Source of the DNA: Gammaproteobacteria bacterium
GTDB taxonomy: Bacteria; Pseudomonadota; Gammaproteobacteria; DSM-19610
Assembly (NCBI GenBank): GCA_030618475.1
Contig: JAUXDG010000108.1
Coordinates: 1 to 8,380 of the forward strand
Direction of reading: 5' to 3'
Length of the DNA stretch: 8,380 nt
The notes under the pieces are model-generated. The model saw only the letters and a list, made by a program, of their open reading frames with translations, had not been told where the DNA came from and searched no databases. Shown piece by piece: positions 1-5,876 of this stretch (positions within the stretch are counted from its first letter, which is position 1; each line of letters starts with the position of its first letter). Position numbers and translations under genes: made by a program.

Positions 1-1
1 C

Positions 2-514
2 ATGGGACGTTACCGTCCACCAACTCCACAGTCATCGCTCTACATTACACAGGAAGGTTATCTGTCGCTTCAGAATGAATTGAATGAGCTGTGGAAACGA
101 CGCGCTACCGTCACCAAAGCCCTGTCGGCAGCGGCGGCTGAAGGTGACCGATCAGAGAACGCCGAATACATCTATCGCAAGAAAGAACTGCGGGAAATCG
201 ATCGACGCATCCGTTATCTGCAGAAGCGTCTGCCGGCCTTGAAAGTGGTATCAGAACCACCGTCAGATCCCGGGCGGATATTCTTCGGAGCCTGGGTCAC
301 CCTGGAAGACGAAGACGGGCAGGAGCTGATCTACCGCATTGTAGGGCCCGATGAGTTTGCCCCCGCCAGGGGCTGGATCAGCATGGATGCACCCATGGCC
401 AGGGCATTGATGAAAAAGACGCTGGATGACGAGGTGGTGGTCAATACCACCAGCGGGTCTGCGCGTTATTACATCGTTGCCATTCAATACACCGCACCGG
501 AACAGGACGCCTGA
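2..514 (+). CDS. greB: Transcription elongation factor GreB
   Basis: GreB enters the secondary channel of RNA polymerase and stimulates cleavage of the 3' end of backtracked RNA, so that stalled elongation complexes resume. The 170-residue product has the Gre layout. An N-terminal antiparallel coiled coil covers about residues 15-85, with the acidic tip motif GDRSENAEY at 48-56; D49 and E52 correspond to the metal-coordinating acidic residues of Gre factors. A C-terminal FKBP-like domain covers about 90-165, including FFGAWV and the SMDAPMARALMKK stretch. GreB rather than GreA is favoured by the REIDRRIRYL segment and the FFGAWV and PMARALMKK motifs. The ATG lies at base 2, so its ribosome binding site is outside the window. 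The start is still credible because the MGRYRPP beginning resembles Pseudomonas-type GreB as I recall it. The gene converges with ygiQ, and no convincing T-tract terminator follows it. Confidence 0.96.
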   Translation: MGRYRPPTPQSSLYITQEGYLSLQNELNELWKRRATVTKALSAAAAEGDRSENAEYIYRKKELREIDRRIRYLQKRLPALKVVSEPPSDPGRIFFGAWVTLEDEDGQELIYRIVGPDEFAPARGWISMDAPMARALMKKTLDDEVVVNTTSGSARYYIVAIQYTAPEQDA

Positions 515-566
515 ACTCTGCCGTCCTCAGCGTGCAATACCCGTAGCCTCGATTTCCGGCATCCTT

Positions 567-710
567 AACCACAAAGGACACAAAGGTCACTAAGGAACAA
601 CCCGTAAAATCTTCGTTGCGAGGCTTTCAGTAGGCGCAGCGAATAGTCATCAACACTTGGAGTCTCTCTGGAAACTCCTATGAGTTTATTTCCTTCGTGT
701 CCTTTGTGGT
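567..710. repeat. Imperfect inverted repeat with tandem 9-base units between greB and ygiQ
   Basis: The left arm (569-586) and the reverse complement of the right arm (692-709) match over 18 bases with one mismatch. The left arm continues as three tandem 9-mers: cacaaagga (570-578), cacaaaggt (579-587) and cactaagga (588-596). The right arm holds two on the other strand: cacaaagga (700-708) and cacgaagga (691-699). About 105 bases lie between the arms, including a small stem (ggagt 659-663, actcc 674-678). The element sits between convergent genes. The long spacer and lack of a T tract beside a compact stem argue against a normal intrinsic terminator. From memory, 'ccacaaaggacacaaagg'-like runs recur between genes in many bacterial genomes, so a small non-autonomous repeat is my inference. 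No coding sequence was seen here. Confidence 0.7.
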
Positions 711-722
711 GAAAAATCCGCT

Positions 723-2888
723 TCAGGCGCCGCTGCGCCGTTTGCGTTTTGCTGCCTTATGCTCCCGGCCACCGCCATCCTGCCCGGCGGGAAATCCGCT
801 ATGCCGGGTAAGAAACGGTTTCCCTGCTCCGGCTTGACTGCGGCGCCGACCTTCGGCCTCCTCACCGCTACCCTTCGGCTGCCAGCTGGGAATCAGATGC
901 CGTTTGCCATTACCGATCAGGTCGGCCCGCCCCATACGCTTCAGGGCCTGGCGCAACAGCGGCCAGTTGTTGGCATCGTGATATCGCAGAAACGCCTTGT
1001 GCAGTCGGCGCACACGCAAGCCCTTGGCAACAGCCACCCTCTCACTGTCGGCACGCACCCTGCGCAGGGGATTCCTGCCAGAATGGTACATGGCGGTGGC
1101 GGTTGCCATCGGTGAGGGTAGAAAGTTCTGCACCTGGTCGGCACGAAAACCGTTCCGCTTCAGCCACAGCGCCAGATTCATCATGTCCTCATCACTGGTT
1201 CCCGGATGCGCGGCGATAAAATAGGGTATCAGGTACTGCTTTTTACCCGCCGCCTGCGAATAGGTGTCGAACAGTTCCTTGAAGCGGTAGTAGGCTTCCA
1301 TACCGGGCTTCATCATCCTGGACAGCGGCCCGCTCTCGGTGTGCTCCGGTGCGATCTTGAGATAGCCACCAACGTGATGGGTGACCAGTTCCCTGACATA
1401 GTCCGGCGAACCTACCGCAAGGTCATAGCGCAGGCCGGATGCAACCAGCACCTTTTTAATACCGGGCAGTTCGCGAACCCGCTTGTACAGACGAATCAGC
1501 GGGTCATGATCGGTTTTCAGGTTGGAACAGATGCCGGGGTAAACACAGGACGGACGCCGACACGCCGCTTCGATCTTCGCGCTCTTGCAGGCCAGCCGGT
1601 ACATATTGGCGGTCGGACCGCCGACATCGGAGATGATACCGGTGAAACCGGGCACACTGTCGCGGATGGTCTCGATTTCACGCACAATGGAATCTTCCGA
1701 ACGATTCTGGATGATGCGCCCCTCGTGTTCGGTGATGGAACAGAATGTACAGCCGCCAAAACAGCCGCGCATGATGTTGACCGAGAAGCGGATCATCTCG
1801 TAAGCGGGAATCCGCGCATCCCCGTAGCCGGGATGGGGGCGGCGTGTGTAGGGCAGCTCGAAAACGCGATCCAGTTCCGCTGTCGTCAGGGGTATTGGCG
1901 GCGGATTCAACCAGACATCCCGATCGCCGTGGCGTTGCACCAGGGCACGCGCATTGCCCGGATTGGTCTCCAGGTGCATCACACGCGAGGCGTGGGCGTA
2001 CAACACAGGATCCTTCTGCACCGCCTTGAAGGATGGCAGACGAATGACGCTGCGCGCCCGATCGATGCGTGGGTGGCGATGAAACTGCACCGGCAGCTCC
2101 GCACCGTTACTTGCACATGTACCGGACGGCGATTTCTCAGCGTAGGGATCAGACCTGTCATCGACCTTCCCCGGCCGATCGATGCTGGTCGAGTCGATTT
2201 CCACCCAGCCTTCCGGAACCTCCTTACCGACAAAAGCCGTACCACGGATATCGGTGATAGCATCAACCGGTTCACCGGCGGCCAGACGGTGTGCGATCTC
2301 GACCACCTGCCGCTCGCCATTCCCATAGACAAGAAGATCGGCTTTGGCATCCAGCACAACAGAACGCCTGACCTTGTCTGACCAGTAATCATAGTGTGCG
2401 ATCCGCCGCAGGCTCGCTTCGATACCACCGACCACAATGGGTATGTCAGAACAGGCCTCACGACAGCGTTGTGCATAGACAATCACTGACCGGTCAGGGC
2501 GGCTGCCACCGGTTCCCCCCGGTGTATAGGCGTCATCGGAGCGCATTTTCCGATCCGCCGTGTAACGGTTGACCATGGAATCCATATTGCCTGCGGTAAC
2601 ACCGAAAAACAGATTCGGACGGCCGAGAGCCATGAAGTCATCGACACGGGTCCAGTCCGGCTGCGCGATGATACCGACACGGAAGCCCTGCGCTTCCAGC
2701 ACACGACCGATCACAGCCATGCCAAAGCTGGGGTGATCGACATAGGCGTCGCCGGTGACCAGAATCACATCACAGGCATCCCAGCCCAGATCGTCCATTT
2801 GCGAGCGCGTGGTCGGCAGAACCGGCGCGACACCGAAGCGCTTTGCCCAGTATGGACGGTAGGAAAACAACGGCTTGGCACTGAACAT
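723..2888 (-). CDS. ygiQ: YgiQ family radical SAM protein
   Basis: This is a 721-residue member of the YgiQ family, close to the roughly 740 residues of the E. coli protein, and colinear with it from the N-terminal YWAKRFG block onward. The family binds a [4Fe-4S] cluster and S-adenosylmethionine, but its substrate is unknown. The N-terminal domain (about 1-300) carries VTGDAYVDHPSFGM and GGIEASLRR. The radical-SAM core (about 360-600) starts with the CX3CX2C triad C376, C380 and C383 in NIMRGCFGGCTFC. A second cysteine set follows at C434, C443, C448 and C454. KIAPEHTESGPLSRMMKPGM and the DQVQNFLPSP block lie further on. The C-terminal domain ends in a Gly/Arg/Lys-rich tail (about 672-721). 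The start is ATG at 2888; the only Shine-Dalgarno-like run, AGG, lies 10 bases upstream, so initiation looks weak. It is 64 bases downstream of the DksA-like gene on the same strand and may be co-transcribed with it. A long open frame on the opposite strand is a codon-bias shadow. Confidence 0.96.
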   Translation of the reverse strand: MFSAKPLFSYRPYWAKRFGVAPVLPTTRSQMDDLGWDACDVILVTGDAYVDHPSFGMAVIGRVLEAQGFRVGIIAQPDWTRVDDFMALGRPNLFFGVTAGNMDSMVNRYTADRKMRSDDAYTPGGTGGSRPDRSVIVYAQRCREACSDIPIVVGGIEASLRRIAHYDYWSDKVRRSVVLDAKADLLVYGNGERQVVEIAHRLAAGEPVDAITDIRGTAFVGKEVPEGWVEIDSTSIDRPGKVDDRSDPYAEKSPSGTCASNGAELPVQFHRHPRIDRARSVIRLPSFKAVQKDPVLYAHASRVMHLETNPGNARALVQRHGDRDVWLNPPPIPLTTAELDRVFELPYTRRPHPGYGDARIPAYEMIRFSVNIMRGCFGGCTFCSITEHEGRIIQNRSEDSIVREIETIRDSVPGFTGIISDVGGPTANMYRLACKSAKIEAACRRPSCVYPGICSNLKTDHDPLIRLYKRVRELPGIKKVLVASGLRYDLAVGSPDYVRELVTHHVGGYLKIAPEHTESGPLSRMMKPGMEAYYRFKELFDTYSQAAGKKQYLIPYFIAAHPGTSDEDMMNLALWLKRNGFRADQVQNFLPSPMATATAMYHSGRNPLRRVRADSERVAVAKGLRVRRLHKAFLRYHDANNWPLLRQALKRMGRADLIGNGKRHLIPSWQPKGSGEEAEGRRRSQAGAGKPFLTRHSGFPAGQDGGGREHKAAKRKRRSGA

Positions 2889-2952
2889 TAAAGGAATACC
2901 TGAGTGGAGCGCGGTGAGGAAGTTTACCGCTTAGCCAAAATATATCACGTGA

Positions 2953-3309
2953 TCAACGTCCTGTTTCATCAGAGTTGCTGGCGCAATTAATACAGAGTGG
3001 TGTCGCAGCGTCGAATTCCAGTCGTTTGATGGCGATTTCCTCCTCACAACGCACACAATACCCATAGTCACCGGCCTCAATACGCCGCAGTGCAACCGCG
3101 ATTTTCTGCAATTCAATCTGACGGCGTCGACCCCGTTCCTGAGACATCGCCTGGCCCTGCAGGGCATCCATTCTCGACAGGCGACCGACACTGGTCTGAT
3201 CAAGCTCGACAGTCCCTGCCGCCTCAGCAGCCGTTTCCTGCAAACCGAGCAGGTCCTGCTGCTGTTGCAGTAATTGTCGCCTGAAGTGCTCAATCTGGTC
3301 TTCGTCCAT
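2953..3309 (-). CDS. DksA/TraR family C4 zinc-finger protein
   Basis: The 118-residue product resembles DksA/TraR transcription factors, which bind in the RNA polymerase secondary channel and change promoter response, in some members together with ppGpp. An N-terminal helical region rich in Gln (about 1-30) and a second helix (about 52-79) would form the coiled coil. The C4 zinc finger is C85, C88, C106 and C109 (YCVRC and LCINC), preceded by the family-typical RRIEAGDYGYC run. It is shorter than DksA (about 150). At the expected tip it has ELDQTSVGRLSRMDA (35-49), with no DxxDxA motif of canonical DksA. It is therefore better called a DksA-like paralogue than dksA. ATG 3309 has no clear Shine-Dalgarno sequence upstream. 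An overlapping open frame from 3323 in another phase lacks the zinc-finger pattern and is rejected. ygiQ lies 64 bases downstream. Confidence 0.92.
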   Translation of the reverse strand: MDEDQIEHFRRQLLQQQQDLLGLQETAAEAAGTVELDQTSVGRLSRMDALQGQAMSQERGRRRQIELQKIAVALRRIEAGDYGYCVRCEEEIAIKRLEFDAATPLCINCASNSDETGR

Positions 3310-3342
3310 CGGCAGGTATCCATTAAGTTCGAATCGGCTGAT

Positions 3343-3482
3343 TGACTAAGGAGTACGGAAGTTAGCCGGCATCAGCTTTCGGGACCGTCGGCCGCATGGA
3401 CGCGGCCGTCGAGCGTACAGGGACGTATTCACAGCGTGTCCCGAAAGAGCTGATGCCGGCTAACGTGCCCACGCCTTAGTCA
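3343..3482. repeat. 140-base two-part inverted repeat
   Basis: The outer arms tgactaagg (3343-3351) and ccttagtca (3474-3482) are perfectly complementary. After an equal 9-base gap on each side that pairs poorly, the inner arms 3361-3385 and 3438-3464 are complementary over 25 bases, apart from two extra bases (3447-3450 region) in the right arm. The 52-base centre holds another perfect 7-bp stem (cggccgc 3389-3395, gcggccg 3402-3408). It also holds a gggac at 3420-3424 that could compete with 3381-3385 for the gtccc at 3438-3442. There is no T tract, and both flanking genes are transcribed away from it, so it is not a standard terminator. No clear target-site duplication is visible. A repeated mobile or REP/MITE-like element, or a structured control site, are the main options. 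Confidence 0.85.
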
Positions 3483-3526
3483 GGATAATGTCTTCCGGCT
3501 TGGCCGCCAGCACGGTGCCAAGCTCT

Positions 3527-3555
3527 GGCGACGGGAGCCTTTCCGTGTATATTAT
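3527..3555 (+). promoter_or_regulatory. Possible glgA promoter
   Basis: The -10-like tattat at 3550-3555 differs from TATAAT at one base. It would place the transcript start about 45 bases before the glgA ATG. The -35 region around 3527-3532 (ggcgac) is a poor match to TTGACA. The call therefore rests on the -10 element and position alone. An activator-dependent promoter would look like this, but no known site is recognisable. Confidence 0.3.
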
Positions 3556-3597
3556 ACGCGTCGAGATTTTTTCCGCGATGAAACCAGGCGCAACGTT

Positions 3598-3602
3598 GGA
3601 GG
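3598..3602 (+). promoter_or_regulatory. Ribosome binding site that fixes the glgA start
   Basis: ggagg at 3598-3602 lies six bases before the ATG at 3609, which is normal spacing. Two in-frame TTG codons (3603 and 3606) sit between them. The first directly abuts the Shine-Dalgarno sequence, which leaves no room for initiation there. ATG 3609 is therefore preferred to the longer reading from 3603. Confidence 0.8.
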
Positions 3603-3608
3603 TTGTTG

Positions 3609-5129
3609 ATGGAAGTACTGTTTTGTACCAGCGAAGCGTTTCCCCTCGTTAAAACGGGTGGACTTGGCGATGTTTGCGGGAGCCTGCCGAGAGCGTTACA
3701 CGAACTGGGTAACGATGTACGCCTGATCCTGCCCGCCTATCCAGAGGTCATGGAACGGGCCGGCAAACTGACCGCTGTTACCAGCCTGACACTCACCGGG
3801 GCATCCGAGCCGGTGGAGATCCTGCTTGGCCAACTGCCCGGCAGCGAGGTAGGTTTGTATCTGGTCAACTCACCCGAGCATTTCCGGCGTCCGGGGAATC
3901 CCTACCTGCAAAAAGACGGCAGCGACTGGCCGGACAATGCAGAACGCTTTGCGCTGTTTGCCCGCGCCATTGTTGCACTGGCCCTCGGCCAGGCGGATAC
4001 CGGCTGGAAACCCGAGCTGGTACACTGTAATGACTGGCAGACCGGGCTGGTGCCCGCTTTGCTGTCAGAACATGAGGCGCGTCCGGCAACCCTGTTCAGT
4101 ATTCACAATCTGTCTTACCAGGGGCTGTTCCCCGCCGCCACTTTCACCGCCCTGGAACTTCCGGATACCTTGTGGTCCATAGACGGACTGGAGTTTAACA
4201 ACATGCTGTGCTTCCTGAAAGGCGGGATCGCCAATGCCGACTGGGTGACAACGGTGAGTCCAAGCTATGCAGAAGAAATCTGCACCAGCGAGTTCGGTTA
4301 CGGGCTGGAGGGATTGCTCCAGTACCGGTCCGCCAATCTGACGGGCATCCTGAACGGTATGGATAAGCAGACCTGGAACCCTGGATCCGACCCCCATATT
4401 GAACGCGGCTACGATGTACATTCCCTGCAACACAAGGTTGTCAACAAATTTGCCCTGCAGCGCGAACAGGGCCTGCCGGTAGGCTCACAGCCTCTGCTGC
4501 TCGGCCACATCGGCCGGCTGGTGGAGCAGAAAGGCGTCGATCTTATTCTCGACAGTCTCGACGCGCTGTTTCAGCACCCGATTCAGATGGTGATCCTCGG
4601 TAGCGGTGACCATGAACTGGAACAACGGCTCATGGACGCCGCTGATCGCTATCCGGAACAGCTCGCGGTACACATCGGCTACGATGAGCAGTTGGCTCAC
4701 CGCATCGAAGCCGGCGCCGATTGTCTGTTGATACCCTCCCGCTATGAACCCTGCGGGCTCAACCAGATGTACAGCATGGCTTATGGCACGATACCGATTG
4801 CGCACCGTACCGGAGGGCTGGCGGACAGCATCGTTGATCTGGACAAGCAAAGCGAACGAGATTACACGGCGACCGGTTTTATCTTTGATGAAGACAGCCC
4901 GCAGGCCATCCTGAAAACCTGTCTGCGTGCATTGACACATTTCCAAACCCGCAGGATCGACTGGTGGAAACTGGTGATTACAGGAATGAAAAAAGATTTT
5001 TCATGGTCAAAGAGTGCCGCGCAGTATCTCGAACTTTACCAGCGTGTCTGTAACAACACGCAGACTCAAGCGTCCATAGCAGCTGATAGCGAACACAAGA
5101 CCATGCCCTCACAGGCGGTTTCTGTATAA
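3609..5129 (+). CDS. glgA: Glycogen synthase (ADP-glucose type)
   Basis: GlgA transfers glucose from ADP-glucose to the non-reducing end of alpha-1,4-glucan in the cytoplasm, extending glycogen. The 506-residue product is a GT5-type, GT-B fold enzyme. The N-terminal Rossmann domain starts with KTGGLGD (15-21), whose lysine contacts the nucleotide sugar. HNLSYQG (166-172) and LNGMD (248-252) follow. The C-terminal domain has IGRLVEQKG (301-309), PSRYEPCGLNQ (376-386) with the expected catalytic-site glutamate E380, and HRTGGLADSI (399-408). About 25 residues after the usual DFSW...LELYQRV end form a polar tail with no recognised motif, so the protein is longer than the 477 residues of E. coli GlgA. 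No glgB, glgC, glgX or glgP is visible in the window, so it appears to be a solitary glg gene here. It converges with efpL. Confidence 0.96.
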   Translation: MEVLFCTSEAFPLVKTGGLGDVCGSLPRALHELGNDVRLILPAYPEVMERAGKLTAVTSLTLTGASEPVEILLGQLPGSEVGLYLVNSPEHFRRPGNPYLQKDGSDWPDNAERFALFARAIVALALGQADTGWKPELVHCNDWQTGLVPALLSEHEARPATLFSIHNLSYQGLFPAATFTALELPDTLWSIDGLEFNNMLCFLKGGIANADWVTTVSPSYAEEICTSEFGYGLEGLLQYRSANLTGILNGMDKQTWNPGSDPHIERGYDVHSLQHKVVNKFALQREQGLPVGSQPLLLGHIGRLVEQKGVDLILDSLDALFQHPIQMVILGSGDHELEQRLMDAADRYPEQLAVHIGYDEQLAHRIEAGADCLLIPSRYEPCGLNQMYSMAYGTIPIAHRTGGLADSIVDLDKQSERDYTATGFIFDEDSPQAILKTCLRALTHFQTRRIDWWKLVITGMKKDFSWSKSAAQYLELYQRVCNNTQTQASIAADSEHKTMPSQAVSV

Positions 5130-5208
5130 GTTCCGAAACGGCTAACGCCGGATTCTCCTTACACTGCCAAGGTCACACACTCTATCAGGGGAAGACCCCA
5201 ATCAATAA

Positions 5209-5772
5209 TCAGGCTCTGGATATGAATTCCCGTGTATCGGTGTTGACCTTTATCTTCTCTCCCGGAGTCAGATATTCGGGCACCTGAACGACCAGCCCCG
5301 TACTGAGTGTCGCGGGTTTGGTTCGCGCCGATGAGGAAGCCGCTTTCATACCCGGCGCACAGTCCTCGATTTCCAGCGTCACCGTCGCCGGCACCTCGAT
5401 ACCCAGCAGAACGCCATCGGTAATAATAGCCGTGATACCCTCAAGGCCATCGCTCAGAAACGGCAGTTCGTCCTCCAAGGCCGCGTCGGCCAGCGTATAC
5501 TGCTCATAACTTCCGCCATCCATAAAGGTGCAACCGTCTGCATCCCGATACAGCAGCTGCACCGCACGCCGGGAAATATCGATCGCCGTCAGCACTTCCT
5601 CACCCTTGAAACTGCGTTCAAACTTCTGCCCGGAGGAAACATCCTGCCCCTTCACCTTATAGAGTGTATTGCCGCTGCGTGACGAGGGCGCCTGAACCTG
5701 CACCTGTTTCACGACAATATTCTGCCCGCCCATCTGGAAAACCATACCTTTTTTGAGTTCATTTGCTTTCAT
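5209..5772 (-). CDS. efpL: Elongation factor P-like protein EfpL (YeiP)
   Basis: This is a 187-residue EF-P paralogue of the YeiP/EfpL type, close to the 190 residues of E. coli YeiP and similar along its whole length. EF-P family proteins bind between the P and E sites of the ribosome and help peptide-bond formation at stalling sequences such as proline runs. Three beta-barrel domains are expected: a KOW-like N-terminal domain (about 1-65), a middle OB domain (about 66-128) and a C-terminal OB domain (about 129-187). The last contains SARTKPATLSTGL and VPEYLTPGEKIKV. The tip loop in domain I is APSSRSGNT, with R32 where EF-P has its modified lysine; this matches the SPTARGAAT loop of E. coli YeiP and separates it from EF-P. 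The start ATG 5772 has the good Shine-Dalgarno sequence aaggg (5779-5783) on the minus strand. It is divergent from rapA. Confidence 0.93.
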   Translation of the reverse strand: MKANELKKGMVFQMGGQNIVVKQVQVQAPSSRSGNTLYKVKGQDVSSGQKFERSFKGEEVLTAIDISRRAVQLLYRDADGCTFMDGGSYEQYTLADAALEDELPFLSDGLEGITAIITDGVLLGIEVPATVTLEIEDCAPGMKAASSSARTKPATLSTGLVVQVPEYLTPGEKIKVNTDTREFISRA

Positions 5773-5799
5773 CGTTCACCCTTGTATCAGTCGGCGTGA

Positions 5800-5827
5800 A
5801 TTCTAACAACAAACATTTTCCTGTTCA
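5800..5827 (-). promoter_or_regulatory. Possible efpL promoter
   Basis: On the minus strand, tagaat (5805 to 5800) matches five of six -10 bases. tgaaca (5827 to 5822) matches four of six -35 bases, with a 16-base spacer. Transcription would begin about 20 bases before the efpL ATG. The 104-base divergent gap to rapA must also hold the rapA promoter; the best plus-strand hint there is tatagc at 5843-5848, which is weak. Confidence 0.4.
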
Positions 5828-5876
5828 CACGCTTTGCACTACTATAGCGCCCCGTTCAGACGGCAGAGATGATAGC

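Larger units (their letters stand above)
3310..3608. other. Divergent intergenic region upstream of the DksA-like gene and glgA
   Basis: This stretch of about 300 bases contains no credible gene. It holds the 140-base inverted repeat listed separately, then a perfect 7-bp stem (gcttggc 3498-3504, gccaagc 3517-3523) with a 12-base loop. Next comes an AT-rich near-palindrome at 3544-3560 centred on gtatattatac, and last the glgA ribosome binding site. The stem and near-palindrome lie where a glgA promoter would be expected, so either could be a control site. That is inference from position only. No convincing promoter was found for the DksA-like gene on the minus strand. Confidence 0.6.

Noticed and set aside
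1206..2381. Long plus-strand open frame (391 codons) inside ygiQ
   Set aside because: It lies wholly antisense to a well-supported ygiQ. Its predicted product has no recognisable domain and is His/Arg/Gly/Thr-rich, as expected for a codon-bias shadow.
2911..2930. Small stem gcggt/accgc between the DksA-like gene and ygiQ
   Set aside because: Five base pairs with no T tract; too weak to call a terminator or attenuator.
2944..2953. Perfect 10-base palindrome atcacgtgat at the end of the DksA-like gene
   Set aside because: It overlaps the stop codon, and a single 10-base palindrome is expected by chance in this length.
2931..3323. Alternative minus-strand frame of 130 codons overlapping the DksA-like gene
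   Set aside because: It is in a different phase and lacks the C4 finger and helices seen in the 118-residue frame.
3603..3608. TTG codons as the glgA start
   Set aside because: They lie directly against the ggagg ribosome binding site, while ATG 3609 has normal spacing and aligns with other GlgA N-termini.
4065..4433. Minus-strand open frames inside glgA (also 4485-4946)
   Set aside because: They are antisense to conserved glycogen synthase motifs and have no recognised protein features.
5139..5199. Possible terminators between glgA and efpL: cggc/gccg stem (5139-5150) and gggg/cccc stem (5188-5199)
   Set aside because: Each stem is only four base pairs and neither is followed by a T tract on the relevant strand.
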